Source: Cephalotrichum gorgonifer (Eukaryota; Ascomycota; Sordariomycetes; Microascales; Microascaceae). Taken from it: DNA of 64,000 nt. Both the position numbers and the translations under genes were made by a program. Of this stretch, positions 21,204-35,127 are shown in pieces. Every line of letters starts with the position of its first letter. The stretch's first letter is position 1. The stretch covers positions 1,658-65,657 of the forward strand of contig ONZQ02000021.1 in assembly GCA_900312665.1 (NCBI GenBank). Reading direction: 5' to 3'. The notes under the pieces were generated by a model that saw only the letters and a list, made by a program, of their open reading frames with translations, ran no database searches and was not told where the DNA came from.

Positions 21204-24200
21204 TCACATCCCATCCGCCCAAGCCCAGAACCGCCTCGCCTGTCTACTCGCGGGCATCCCCCCACCATGATCAAAAACAAAGCGCTGCTGGCGGGTTCCT
21301 CCTGTGTCGCCGCCCCCGATCAAAAGAACCAGCGAGTGCTTCCCTGGGCCTGGGACGTCACGGAACTGGCTGTGGAAGGCGATTTGGTTGCGGTTGATAG
21401 TAAATGAAAGTGCTTGATTCGGGGTAGGTCGCACCGTCTCGGCTTCAGTGTCAACTTCAAGTACAAGCCGGTCCGAGTCGGTGGCGGCTTTCCAGCGCCC
21501 ATCTGGACCTTCGCATTCGGAGAGGTAGTAGTACTGTATGGTATCTGCTTTTACTGCTGAGCCTCTCGGCGTTGATGGGGACCCGAAGGAGGTGCTGGGT
21601 GAAATAGGCGGAAGACTAGATATATTGAGGTGCGGCGGAGGCTTAGCATTGGGGGAAAGGGCTGCTTGCGTAAGATGGATCAGGGTATTCGTCGTAGGGA
21701 GAGTGTTAGATATAGGGGTCAGCGGCGGAGGGCGCACCTGGCCAGAAGCGTTTGCTATAGGAGGGATGGGAACAGGGGGCGACTGCATAGTACGCATCTG
21801 GCCTGGTGCAATCGTTGTCTGGTGTGGGCTCGCGGATTCGCTGTACATCGTCGGGGGTCGCGTGTAGGCGGGAGGACCAGTCAAGCCGGGAGATGAGTTA
21901 GGACTGGCACTTGGCTGCCGAGGCTGTGTCTGGACCAGAGCGTCCATCATAGGGTGTGGTTTGGGGGCGAGGGGCGGCTGTGAATGCCCGCGCATGTGGG
22001 GATTGTCCACGGGAAGGCGGGGTTCGACGATAGCGGGTTCCCCCATAGGTGGCTTCATGCATGATGGAGTACTCATCGCGGTGGCTGAGTTGACAATGCT
22101 AGGCGATTGTCGAGGCTGCAACCGGAGCAGGGCATCTGTCGCAAGCGGGGTTGGCTGCGAGGGCGCACGCATCTGGCTAGGACTGTCCGTTGTGATAAGG
22201 GGCTTGGCGCCAATGGCTTCTGCCACACGGGGGCCCATGGGGGTCGGGGTGTTCCTTGCGGGGGGTGATGTGGGATTGGCGGCTCGTTGTCCAGGTTCTA
22301 GACGAACCGGTGTATACATCGCAGGGGGTGGTTTGGGGGAGATAGAGGAGGGCAAAGGCCTGCGCATCTGGCCAGGCTTGTCTACGGCTGGGGAGGGGTT
22401 GATGATGGTGGCTCCTGCCGGGGTAGTGTTCGCCGTAGCAGGCGGGGAGAGGGGGAGAGAGGTCCGCTGAAGCACCCGCATCTGGCCAGTCTTGTCCTTG
22501 GCCGCGGAAGGGTTGGTAGTGGCGGCTGTTGCAGGTCGCTCCGATGGGATTGGGGTGCGAATAGCGGCTGGCTGTAGTGACAGCGCAGTCTTTGCAGGTG
22601 GATTTACAACATCAGGTCGAGAGTTGACCGGAGGCCTGTTCATCGCTGGGGATGGGTCGCCATTGGGGGTAGGCTGGGCTGTCAGCTCGGCCTTTGCGGG
22701 TCGATTCACCACACCTTGCCGAGCGTCAGCCGCAGTGTCAGTCACGGGAGGTGAGTCTGTAACGGCGCCTGGCCGTGTTGTCGGCCCATTCTTTACGGGC
22801 GGCTTCACCACATCCGTTCGGGTGTCGGCCGGGGTGCTCATCGCGGGAGACGGTTTGGTATTGGACGCCGCAGGCTGTACCGGTGCTCTGCCCTGTGCTG
22901 ACTGATCCACCAAAGCTTGTCGAATGCCAGCCGGGGAATCCGAACCTCGCGTCGGTTTGGGCTGGTCATTTGGCTTAGGCTGCGGATTAGGGGGGAAGGA
23001 AGCGTTCATGGACTTGAGCGGCGCCTGGCTCCGCACCGGTCGTGGACTGGCATGCGGACTAGTCGCAACTGATATCGTCCCGCCTTCCGTCGGCCCATCG
23101 TCTCGATGATCTGCAGCAAGCCTCCCGCCCATGACCGGCTCCTGGTTCACGGGGGTTGCTACCTCTGACCCATCCTCGGCAGGCGAAGCGGATGATTCCA
23201 CACCAGTCATGGGATCCCCATATGTTTTCAGCTGACCCGAATCCTCGCCTGGTGGTGAAAACCCATCCATCTCCGACATGGACGTCGGAGGCTCGGTCAA
23301 GGGCGAGTCGGCCGCATCGTCGTTGACCTGGCTCATGCTAGTAGCCACATCGCCGCGAGACGGCAACACGGAGCCCTGGCGGCTCCTGGCACGGCTTTCT
23401 TCCGTCCCAACACGTTCGACACTTCGGCGGCTGACGTCCGCCTCTCCTTGAGATTTCTTGAAGTCGGCAAAGCAAGTGAAGCCCCGTGCCCGAGAAAATG
23501 CCATGAGCGCGAGATCCACATATCCGGCATCCAAATTATATCCGGGGACGCCGAACTTTGGCTTCCGCCAGTCGAACTCCTGCAGCGCCGAGGCCTTGGT
23601 CCACGCCGCCAGATTTTTCCTGCTTGCGGCGGTCAACTGGCTGCACTAGAGCTTACCCTTGTCTTCTGGGGGGGACACGGGGTTGCGAAGAGAGGAAAAA
23701 CTTACGGGGGGTGGAAGAAGAGGGTGGGGAAGAATCTCTTGGACTCTTTCGGACCACCGTCTTCATATCCCTCGCTCCAGCCGGTGATCACACGGGTCTT
23801 CCCGCGGGTTTCGACCGTGTAGCACGCGGGCACGCGTGTCTGCCTCTTGTCGAGGAGACCGAGACCACTGATCCCCCTGTACAGCTCCAGGAGACCAAAG
23901 CCCTCGGTGTCGTCCCACGGAATGACCATGCAGAGATAATACTGGGAATCGGGCGGCCAGTACGCGTAGTAGAGCTCCCCGCCTTTTGCCCGTGTGATGG
24001 CAGTGCCAGATTGCCTCGTTGGGGACTGGGACGGGCTGAGGTCACCTCCATTGCTCCTGAGCAGTGTCCGAGCGGGCGGAGGCGGGGTGTTTGGGGGAGA
24101 AACATCTTCCCGTTTCGCGCTCTCGAGAGCAGGGTTACGAGATGGCGTTTTTATCAGCGTGTTGATAGGTAAATAGCCTTCCCGGATTGCCTTGTCGAGC

Positions 24201-25425
24201 GCGGCGTTATTCGCGGCCGCCTTGGTCCTGTTGCACCCTATCACCTCCCATCCAAGATGCTCTATGGCAGCCGAATAAGACCCCTCCATTCCGTGGGACC
24301 TGCCCTGCAAATGCTTCGCCGCCCCTCGGAGAGCGCCCTGGAGACTGCCGAAATAGACCGTGTGGTCGGCACACTCGCATTTCACGATGTACCACTTTTC
24401 GGTCGACCCTTGTGGGTAGTTGAAGATAGCATGCTTGTGCCTTGCATTACCTCCCTGGTAGACCTCCTCGTACGTGACAGTACGAGGACCTTGTGGATTG
24501 CCGACGGGGACCCCGGCTGATCTTGACTTCTTTGCACCCGGGGTCTCCATGTCCGTGTCCACCCGGGAGGAATCTGATTCACGTGCACGTTTCCGCGTCT
24601 ACTCATCTCGTTAGCGTGTCGGAGCGTCTATAGCGCTGCGCAAGAAAGAACCTGGTGTGATCTGACTCGTCGAATGTCATGGGAAGAGAACGGCTAAGAA
24701 ACTTACAATCGGGGTCGTCAGAGTAGGGACCCTACCACCGAAGGTAGAGCTCGACCGTACGGTCGTGCCTACCGTGGGCTGCGCCTCGGCATTAACGGCC
24801 CCGTTCCTCCCAGCGTTTTCCTAGGAACGTCGTCAGCCAACAGCCATGGTAGGTTCAAAAGGAGTTAAAGGGCGTGACCAAAATGAGATATAACCGACGG
24901 AACCTACATCTAGAACAATGTGGCCATCCTCCGCCACAGCGGCACGGAGAATAGACTCCATCTCCTCCTCAAAAAGGCGAAGATTCGCTTGCTGCTGAGA
25001 GTATGCCCGATTCTCCAACTGCTTGAACACCGCGTTCCTAGCCTGCAGCTCGCCCTCCGCAACAGACGCATCGAAATCGGCGGCACCGGCGCGCCCCCAC
25101 TCCACCATCTTGCGCGCCGTCTCGGCTGAGTGCTCCTCTAGCATCTTCCCCCAATCGGCCTCGAGCGCCTCCTTCCTCTCCTGATAGGCTAATAGTCTCT
25201 CAGTGGCAGCCCTGATCGTGGCCCGGAGGGACGAGACGATATCGTCATCGTCCTCGGGGGCTGGGGGCGCCTGGGCGGACGAGCCGGACCGGAGGCCGGC
25301 TCGTTCTCGCGCCTTTGGCGATGCATCTAGTGAGGGGTCAGTCAGCCAGAATCTTGAGGACAGGTGTCTGGGCTGCTGGTGAATAATATCAATTGAAACC
25401 AACGAAACTCACCTCCCAGCGGCAT
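21204..25425 (-). CDS. Five-exon conserved fungal protein, proline-rich, unknown function
   Basis: I do not know a function. Exons are 25425-25413, 25326-24908, 24820-24707, 24598-23706 and 23640-21204; the sum is 3876 bases in frame (1291 residues), and all introns are GT..AG. The first exon is only 13 bases (MPLG plus one base). Order along the protein: acidic patch EDDDD and a coiled coil (about 30-135); a basic NLS-like stretch, RKRARES (about 184-190); a Cys/His module, KCECADHTVYFG then AAKHLQGRSHG (about 255-290); a module ending GWSEGYEDGGP then KRFFPTLFF (about 460-478), continuing after the intron as DWRKPKFGVPGYN; a long Pro/Ser/Thr-rich region of loose repeats containing SPAM and GQMR (about 640-1150); and a C-terminal folded part from about 1180. 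The Cys/His and EDGGP modules recur, to my memory, in chromatin-like fungal proteins of unknown role. Confidence 0.75.
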
Positions 25426-26957
25426 CCCGCTCGCTCGCGTACGGCGCCGCTTGCTCTGATGAAATAAAAACAACCTCTCCTGATTGAATCCGGAGATGGA
25501 TTTTTTTGATGAGAGCGATGAAAATTGATGGAGATTGCAAAGGCGTCAATGGAGGTAAATGAGAAGTGCCAGGTGATGCTTTGCCAGCAATCAATGATGA
25601 TAAAGGGTGTCGAGAGAGAAAAAATAAGCAGGCCAATGAGACCTATGAGATGACCGTTTACAGACGGAACCCGGTCTGTTTGGTTTCGCTGAGGGAATTC
25701 CGAAATGGTAGGCAGGTGCGCCCAAGATGTTGTCGATTTTGACAGGGCAGGTGCGACGGGGACGACTGCTGGCACTGGCGACGCGACCACTCACAATCCC
25801 ATACGCGATTACTTATTTTTCAGGGCGCAGGGGCAGTGGTGGGTAGCGCTAGAAAGGAAAATAAAGCCCCATTGAAGGGCACTAAACAAGTCCTGATGCC
25901 TCCAGCTGGCTCATTCTGGATTCAATGTAAAAGGGGGAAGCAGACATTAGATCCGGATAATCGGGAGATAACTTGCGCCTTCCTCTGGTGGATGGGTGAT
26001 ATTTCGAGACTGGGATTAATATTATTGGGAAGGTGCTGGTTGCAGAATGGTGATTAAGGTTGGCATGAAGCCAAGCGGGTCCCTGCAGTGATTGGCTAAT
26101 ATGGGGTACACACTCGCATCATTCACCACTCGCTGCTGGCTAAGCTCGGCCAGAGCTCCACCCAGATGTCGACCTCCAGGCTATATTGGGTCAAAGTCCA
26201 GGACTATTGAATTGCCCCATATCACAACAAGGACACCCCTCTCTCTTTTTGTCGGCACGTACGGAGTAAGACTGTCCCTTTTACTGCTTACTGCTTGCCA
26301 ATCCTACATACGACTAGATAAGCCAATATCCAACCCCGAGCACGACTATCACAGAGTGCACGGGCAATCATGCTGTCTAACAATCTAACAAGCGTGTAAG
26401 TAAGGCCGTTTCATTCCTCTGTGGAACAAACATCGCCTTTTTTTGGCCGCAACCGGAATGGACGGCCGTTTGAACAAGGAAATGCCACAATTTCTCTAAC
26501 GGGAACGGGAACGAATCTTGCTCTCAGCGGCAGTTACGGGCACATAGATAACAACCAACCACACTGAACTACGGAGTAAGTACTGATCAGTCATATAATA
26601 ATATCTGCATAACGACACCTCCCTGTGACCCATTCCTCCATGCGCCATACCATCCGTAACGTACATGAAAAGTAAAATGAAGAAGAATAGAAGAGAAGAG
26701 AAAAAAAAAGCAAACAAATCCTCTCGAAACAGGAAATGAGACAGAAAAAAAGACCATAGAAGACGATGACGAAAACATCAAAACACGGGGCGGCTCCAGC
26801 CCGTCCAACCCGCCATAATCCATCCCCCGCCTTCTTACCCCCCTGTAGCATTCCTTCTCACATCTCGGAACAATCCTTTACTCCACCCGCGCTCCTCCGC
26901 AGCCAACTCTCTCTCCCCCCTCTGGCCAACACCTCAGACACACTCTCATACCCTCAA
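25426..26957. other. Intergenic region
   Basis: Holds the promoter of the 1291-residue protein gene on the left and the 3' end region of TOR on the right. The motif ACGGAGTAAG occurs twice (about 26260 and 26572). No gene can be supported. Confidence 0.45.
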
Positions 26958-29900
26958 CTACCAGAAGCTGCACCATCCAATGTAGTGCTGACACAGGTTC
27001 TCCAGCCTGGTCGCCTCGATGATCAGGCGGTTGACTTGCCCCACAACGTCCATCTCCACCGCATTCCTAAAGTCCCTCCCCGTCAGCTTCTGCTGCACGC
27101 GGTCCAGCACCTCGAGCGCCCGCGCGTTCTGCACCTCCACCACGTCCGTGTGCCCGTTCGTGGTGGCGTTGTTAGCGCCATTGACGCCCTCGTGCGCCGA
27201 GGAGTTGGTGCGGGCGCGTGCGCGCGGCACGGGGGGGATGGTGGTCTCGATGTTCGCCTGTGCGGCCAGCAGGTCACGGGGTTGGCCCTCAAGGATGGAC
27301 GGGCGGCGGGCACGCGCCCCGTGAGGTCCAGCGATGGCGGCTTCGCGCTCGGATTGGAATGGCCCTGCGGGGTCTTGTGGCGCGTTGGTCAGACGCCAGG
27401 TGAGAAGGGGATCGTGGATGAACTGCTCGATAGTTAGTAACCGGGATAATATAGTAGAATGGAGAATGGGGGAGTCTTACAGCTTCGAGAACGGCCATAA
27501 CGCTCTCTTTGTTGTCCCGGAGAACCCTCATGACCTGCTCGCATGTAATGCGGAAGCTGCCCTCGATATTGCTCACCTCCATCGCATACGTGAGCATGCG
27601 GGTGAGTCGGAAAGGCACGCGCTCTGGGTACTTCTCGCGCTTCATCGCCACCTCGAAACAGTCGCCAAAGTCGATGTGGATGATCTTGCCCGTGATGCGG
27701 TCGAGCATAAGGTTGGACGGATGCCGGTCGCCTAGGCCAAGGATGTATCCCACCATAGACATGACGCCCAGAGACCGGGTGTAGTTGGTGCGCCTCTCGA
27801 GCCACGCCTCTGAGCTCTTGCTCTTGAGCCAAAGAACACGATAGAGATCTTGTCCCGTCGTGTTGTCGAGGGCGTACCCGAAGACCTCCACCTTCTGCAT
27901 AAGAGTGAGGTTGTCGTAATCGGGCGCCATCTGAAGCATGATGCGGTGTTCAATGTTGAGAAGGATCTTCCTACTCTCACGGTACTCGCGGATGAGGACA
28001 TGGAGCGTGTCGCTGTTGGGTACCCAGCCCAGGAGACCCGAGTTCTGCGAGAGCGGGATCGCCGGGTATCGCTGGATGTTGAGGTGGCGCTTGTAGCACT
28101 CCGTATCGTTAGCAAGCAGCGTGTTGCACAACCCAAACAATTGCATCACACGCTCATCCTGTCGGATGTCTTCGTGGCCCTTGAGGAGGAAGGAGTAAGA
28201 GGTGCCGTCGCTTCCGCCGATGTTGAGCTTGCGCGGCCGCTGCTTCGAGTTGATGACGGTAAAGGTAGAGTCGAAGTTCTGGATCCTGACGATCGGCTGA
28301 CCGCTGCGGTAGGTGCCTGGTACGGCGAGGTCCAGGTCCTTCGCGGCTAGCAGCTTCGGCGAGCAGTACGCCAGCTCGAGGGACGCGACCTGCGGAAGCT
28401 GGCGCGAAATCCTCCGGAATACTTGGTAGTAAAGGTCCCATGCCTGGTTCAAGTCATTCACATCTCGCGTCGTCTGGTACTGGCGGCACCATTCCCGAGC
28501 CTCGGTCAGGTCGCGACCGAAGGCTTGGACGAAGGATATCTCTCGCAACGTCTCCGGTCCCCGCTCCAGGAGATCATGAAGGGGCCCAAGAACAGCAAAC
28601 ATGCCCTCGATGTTGTGGTCGCCAAAGTAGAGGCGCGAGGCCTCTTCCAGGCCCTCGTGCCAGAGCTCGTGCCATAGAACGGCGACACGGATAAGCTCCT
28701 GGCTCACGGTGTCCGCTTGAGCGACGAGATTTGGGCTGTGCTGTCGCATACTATCCATGATCTGCGCAGCCGATTTCGATCGGGTCGAACTCTGGGTCGA
28801 CTTCATTGCCACCGTGAGCGGGTAGACGAGAGCTTGAGGGTGAGCTCTACCGACATCGGCGAGCAGGTTGTGGACAGACTGCTGCACGCGCCTGTTTGGC
28901 TGGTTGATCCGAGCAATGAGCTGCGGAATAACCTCGAGCCAGGTGTCAATGCTGACGTTAGAGAAGCCCTCGGTGACGGCGGAGTTGACATCGGCGCTTC
29001 CTCCATGGGTGAACCACAGCGTCAAGAGGCGTAAAGTGTCCTGCAAAGAGCTGCCCTCTGACAATGCAATCGACTTGAAGAAGCCCCGAACAGCAGGAAC
29101 AACGTGGTCGAGAATGATGGAGGGATCAATCGGGACACGCTCCCTCTCGGACCGCTGCGTGTGGTTGCTGACGATCTCAAAGTTGGCCAACGCCCAGCCG
29201 TGCCAGGCCTTGTACCAGCGAGGGTTAAACTTGGTCGCGGCCGAGTACGCCGCCAAGACCTCTTTGACGTTCTGTTGGTGCCAGGTCTCCCTATGCAGGG
29301 TCCGAATCCACTCACCCTCGCGAAGGTAGCATTTCGCAAGGAGAACAGTCTGGTCCTGCAGGGCCTTATGTGCCTGGGGGTTCAAGACGGCCGGGTCGAT
29401 GGCGTGATGGAAATTGAAATCGCTCGAAATCTCAAACCCATTTGGTGCCTGGGCGCTGAGCTGGTTCTTGATGCGCTCCAGGTGAGTAGCGGTCTCGTGC
29501 GTGAATCTCCGAAGACAGTAGAGCGCCTTGGGAGGAAGTTCGGGGTGCCGCGTGTCCGGCTGGACACCCACGTCCCACTTGTACTTCAGGATGGCGTAGA
29601 TAACCTGGGCCGGGATATTCCGACTCGGGCTAGGCTGGGATTGGCCGGACTCCTGGTGATCGTTCCAGAAGGGTAGCACCGTGTCGAGCGGCGCGTCGGT
29701 GCCAACGAGCTGCCTGAGCGATTTGTCCGCAAGGCCCATGCGGCCGGATTTGCGACAGAGATTGGAGAACTTGATCCACATGTGCATATTCTCCGCCGGG
29801 GAGATGACGAGAGCCCGCAGCTTCAGCATCCTCTGCCAGACTTCAACATTGCGCTGGCAACCCCTGAGTCGGGTCTCCCACGTGCGTCGCATTGTAGCCT

Positions 29901-32900
29901 GCTTCTTCTCATCGCACTGCTTGTAAACAATGAGTTCCTCGAGCTCCGCCAGCATTTGCACGCGGACGACAACCTGGTACGCTCGGTTGTACGACTCGCT
30001 GACAAGAGCGCTCAGCTCCGTGTCCAGGCCTTCTCGCGCTTGCTGAACACTGGTGAGGGCCTCGCGGAATTGGTTGCGGTGCAGGGCGAGGATCGCGCTG
30101 AAATAGGCTCGATCGGGCGAGTTACGCCTCATGGACTGAAGATAGCTGTCCATCGAGTCCCACTTGCCGAGACCCCAAGCCGCCGCAGTCGCGAGCGGGG
30201 CAATGAGCCTTTGAAGCTCCGGAGACGCATGTTGCCACCTCTCGCTAGCAATAGTAGCGAGAGTGTCCCATTCTCCCAGAGCGTGAAGACACCGCATCTT
30301 TCCCATGATGACCTCGATTGGAACAAGCTCGTTGTTCTCCTCCGCGTCTGCGAGGCGTCTGTTGTAGAATGTCAAGGCTTCCTCCCATCGCTCAAGCTTC
30401 TCGAACCACGTCTCTCTAAGCGTGATACCGTCTTTGTAAAGCTGAGCGCGTCGCAGAATTCCTATTGCGGCATCGGACTGCTGAAGCTGGTTATTAATAA
30501 CGATGAGGGCCTCGACGGCGCCGCTGCTCTGGTCTTGAAGGAATTCCAGTTCCTTGTAGTGAAGCGCCTTGGCATACGCGTGGCATCGGGCGGCTTCCCT
30601 GCCAAGGACGCGGATGTCGATAGGAAGCGCCTTGTCGTCGTGTTCCATGAACTCGGCAAGGTTGAGGAGAAGCGCCAACAGATCCGGGGGCACATTCTCG
30701 GATTTGATCGCGCTTTCGATGTTCTGAATCAACTCGTCCTGCTCCGGGCAAGAGGAATTAGCTTGGGCCCGAAGGCGGGGATCGCTTTTAAGACGAACCT
30801 GGAACTGCTCGTAGAGCTCGCCCCAGCAGGATACGAAGGCAGAGTTGAACAGCTCCCGGGCGAGGGGGAGATAAACACTGGCCAAACTCGCGCAGGCCCG
30901 TAGAGCATGGTTCGGTGATTCGCTCAAAAGAGTGGTACTGAACCGCCGAAGCCATTCTTGCCAGTCCTCCTTAGTCGACTTGCCCCTGGTATCCCACGCA
31001 GCCTTCAGATGAACTGGGTTCATTTCAAGCTTCTTGGACGCTAGCTCCCCAAAGGAAGGCTCGTCAGCCTGATCGCCCGGCCGTGGGTCCGATGTCAGGT
31101 GCTGTGGGAGAGCTTCTCCCTTCTGAAGTCTGGTGACGAGGAGCTCGTAATTCTGGTGCTGAATCTGGTTGTTTGCTACAATCTTGTTCACAGAGGCCAA
31201 GAAGGGTAGATATTCCTTGCCCAGCTGTTGGATTAGAGCGCAGAGGGTATCAAGGGCTGCAATCCTCAGGGACGATTCCCCCAAGGTGAGAACACGAGTG
31301 AGGGGGTGGATGATTCTCGATGCAAAGTCGTTGAGGTTGACTTCGCGCGAGAGCTTACCGATGGTCTCGATGGCGAGCTTTCGAATGTAGATTGGTTGAC
31401 CCTGCTTCTCAAAAGTGCGCACAATGACAGGAATAATGAGATGCATGTACTCCTCGCTGCTGGAGCCAAATACCAAGAACGCATGAAGAACCCTCTCCGA
31501 AGGGATGCGCCTAGTAGAAACATCGCGTTCGAGCGCCCCAAGCATCAGAGGCAAAAGACCCGCTAGATAGATCTTGAACTCGCCTTCGAGTGACCTGGAG
31601 ATGGCCTCGATCAGCTGAAGGATGGTGGTCTGAAGGGAGGCCGACGTGTTCCAGTATTCTTCCAGAATATCGATAATATCCGGTAGGTAGTTCCGGATAT
31701 GCTGGCGCACGATGCTGACGAGCGTCGCCAGTTGGTTGAAGTATGACTCGACTCGCTGGGGGTTTGACGACCGGATGACGTGAAGGAATGCCGGGATGAT
31801 CCTGTCCAGGAATTGCACACACTCGAGCCCAAGGGTACGGAATATGTTCATGATGGCCTCGATAATGGAGGCGTGGTGCATGGCCAATGAGGAGTCGTTG
31901 AGAATCTGCAGGAGTGCATTAATAACAACCGTGGAGAAGTACTCCTTGTTAGACGGCATAAGTCCCGTCATCATCAGTGAGATGTCGGTCATCTGCGTCG
32001 CCTCCACTCGTCGCTGCACTTCTGGCGTGCGCTCCTCGACTTGCTATGTGCGGTGAGTGCTGTTAGTGCTGCGACGAATCCTAGGACCGGGCTCGGCTAC
32101 ATCAATGTACGCCAGGGACGTTGTGCTGTGTGCTTTGGGTGCAGGGGCTTTTGTGGGTTTGACAGCGCGTGAGAGAAAGCCAACTTGGCCGCGTGGAATG
32201 CGAGGTCCGTAGAATGGGTCATCGGTGTGATCCGAGGCCCACACCGGGAGTGCGAAGGGGGCGAGGCAAGATTGAAATACCTGGTGCTTGTACGGGTCCA
32301 GTGCGCCCAAGATGCCCATAAGCTTGATCGTCTGCTGCCTCAAAGGCCTGCCGTGACCTTCCGACCGTATGATTCCCTGTAGGAGCTCGAGCAGCTCCGG
32401 GTACTCGAGGTATGGTGTTATCACGTAACCCGAGTTACTCGCAATCTGACCGAGGGCATGAAGGGCTGCTTCTCGCTTCGCGTTGGAGCTCTGGTCTTGG
32501 AGGGCGCTGATGATGAGCGGCATCAACTTGTCTTTGTACGGGAGCATGTCCTCTCCGCCAACAGTGGCCAGCTCACCAATCGCGTTCAGAATCGTGGCCG
32601 CAACGGAGGGCGTTGGGTCGTTAGCCTTGGGTAGGAGAACAGATATCATGGGCTGGACGTATGGCTTGATGAGTCCCTGCGCGTTCTGGATCAGTAGACT
32701 AAGTAGTTTCGCGCTCTCTTCCTTGTTCCGCGCAACGTCGGAGAACTCAAGCTCGGTTAACATCTGGATAAGCGTCTTCCTCAAGGATGGGATGATGTAG
32801 GCCGGGTTAAATTTCGTCAGGCGGCCAATAATGGCGATGGCAACCTCCCTGATGGCAAAGACCTCATCGTTCAGAGCAAGGAACAAAGTCCTGATGTTCT

Positions 32901-35127
32901 CGGCCTTAGCGAGATGCCTGTCGAATCGTGCGTCGAGGGCGTCGAGGACAGTTCGTCGAATGTGCGGCTCGGGGTCCGATACTCCTACCGTGAGCAGCTT
33001 TTCGATCACCTCGCCTACCACTTGAAGCGCATGCTGACTAGTCTGGCTAACAATGGTATCCTCGACGTAGAGTTGACAACAGGTAAGAGCGGCTGCTTCG
33101 CGAATCTCCATATCGTCGTCTTCGACGTACTTGATCGCAACATCGCGAACAAACTCGTTCAGCACGTGGCCTCCATTGTATGTTAGTTCATGGTCCACAA
33201 GTCTAGCCGTAGGTGCTGCGAGTGAGGGGAGTGTGAGAGAACTGGAGGCGGCGGGTGGGCGCGGGAGTAGTGACTTGGTGCTGGGGTCTGACGATTTATG
33301 TCGGAATAAGGAGATGACACGGGCTCCAGCACTCTGGAGCTTACGCCGGGATTTGGATTGGGGAGGATTGTGAAGTGAGAATTCGACTGGGTCAGACAGG
33401 AGTCGTCCGTCGCGCCTATACTAACAGGCGCGACATCTCGCTCGCCAGTCTTCGAGGACGGTGTAATCAAATGTCATTTCGCGGATACCTGAAAAGTCAA
33501 AGCTGCCAAGGGTGTTCAAGGCCAGCTTGATCTCGGCCTTTCGATGCTCGAAGGCTTGGGGGTCCTTCGTATCCTTAGTGACAATAGGAAGCGAGGCAAG
33601 AGTATTCGGTTGAGGGGCTCCCAACGGCCGGAAAGGCTCGCCGCAGAGGACAACGCTCAACATATCGAGCAACCGGTCCTGAATGGTGGCTTTGACCGAG
33701 GGGATGTAGAACGCAATATCGACGAGCGCCTGGGTAAGCTTTGGTGTGAGCTCACAGGCAAATATCGGGTCGAGGAGCGCCTCCATGTATTTGCTTAGAG
33801 TCTGTCCGACGGCAACCGCTAGCCGGCTGATGCAGTCAAAAACGGGGTCGACAGATCCTCGCTTGCGGGAGGAGATGCTGAGGCCTTCGCGGACATAGAT
33901 GAGGACGCCGTCGAGATATGGCGCAATGGCGCTCTTCACCGAGTTGGCGACGTTTCCGATGGCCAGGAAAGCGTCATTGCGCTCCTTCTCTCGCTTCAGC
34001 ATGCTCGATAGGTAGAGCATAAACTGGTGCAGATATTTGCTGGCAAAAGCGGCCGGGGCGTAGCTCGCGAGGTGGGGGATGAGCAGGACTACCGTCTTAC
34101 GGATAGTCGGGTCGCGGTGTTCCTTGTGCTTGAAGACGATTTCGCACGCGTCGTCGTAATGATCCTGCATGTACATGCCGCCCTGTTCGAGGAGCTCCTT
34201 GAGGACGAGGAGGGATCCGTGAATGGATTCAATGGTGTTAACCTTGAGGCCCATAGTCATTTCGGAGTACATCTTATTCATCCAATTTTTCTTGAGCTCA
34301 GGGTCTCGCTCCCGTATGATCTTGAAGCAGGCGCTGACGGTCTCGGCGGAGGTGGCGCGGATGAGGTGTCGCGTGTCGCGGAGTCCAACCCAGATGAGGT
34401 CGAAGATCAGGCCGACATAGCCGTACATGAGCGTCGGTGCGTTCTTGGCGAGCTCTCGGAGTTCGAGGACAGCGCTATATCGTCGTTCTTCGATTCGCTC
34501 GGACTGAAGCCACTCGAGGGCCGTCTTCACTTCGGCGTCGACCAGTTCGGAGGTCAAGGTGCCGCCAGGCTTGCAGAGCTTCCCCAGCGCGATGGCGGCA
34601 GCTTGCATGGGGGCTATGTCTTTACCGCGCAGTACGGTCTTGAGGTTCTGCGTGAAGCGGGTGTATTTGGCGGCCGAGTCGACGCCCTCGAAGTCGATGA
34701 GGGCGTCGAGCGCATATATGCCACCCAGTCGCTCTGCGGAGTCGCCTCCATGGGTGATGAGTTGTGTGATTCTGTTATTAACATTGGTGTAGAAGGTAAG
34801 GAAGTGGTCGGGGGAGAGATCTGTATATCGAAACGAGAATGTTAGAGTGCGAGCTGGTACAAGGAAGATGGGGGATGGGGGAAGGACCGGGGATAGGGGA
34901 CGAACCACGATGGCAGACTACCACCAGCTCTCGAAGCTGCTCAGCAGCTCGCTTGCGAACATCGTCGGAGGCCCTATTTTCTGATGTGAGTAATGGGCGC
35001 AGGGTATGGGGGATGGGAGCAAGTAGAATCAAGCCCAAGGCTTCACATACCTAGATCTTAGGTCTCGGCAAATAGCATCCAGGCGCTCCAGCGCAACCAG
35101 CTGCTGCTGCGTGAGTGACGGGGACAT
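26958..35127 (-). CDS. TOR: TOR serine/threonine protein kinase
   Basis: Target-of-rapamycin kinase, the catalytic core of TORC1/TORC2 that links nutrients to growth. Six exons: 35127-35051, 34973-34906, 34820-33489, 33170-32101, 32043-27481 and 27422-26958. They sum to 7575 bases in frame, 2524 residues, a normal length. HEAT repeats fill about 1-1310, FAT about 1310-1880, and FRB about 1975-2075 (EEASRLYFGDHNIEGMF, keeping the Ser whose mutation gives rapamycin resistance in yeast and human). The kinase shows GHEDIRQDERVMQ (about 2143), GDRHPSN (about 2289) and HIDFGDCF (about 2307). The FATC end is QHYIGWCSFW. The intron at 33488-33171 is long (318 bp) but has CTAAC near its acceptor and restores FDFSGHVLNEFVRDVA. 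The 32100-32044 donor is GTAGCC; a join at GTCCTA is an alternative. The last-intron join gives VLEAFIHDPLLTW. Confidence 0.96.

Noticed and set aside
20760..21407. 215-codon plus-strand frame at the 3' end of the 1291-residue protein gene
   Set aside because: It overlaps the conserved C-terminal part of that gene in antisense and has no motif.
29782..30903. 373-codon plus-strand frame opposite TOR
   Set aside because: It lies fully inside the FAT-coding part of TOR and has no recognisable domain.
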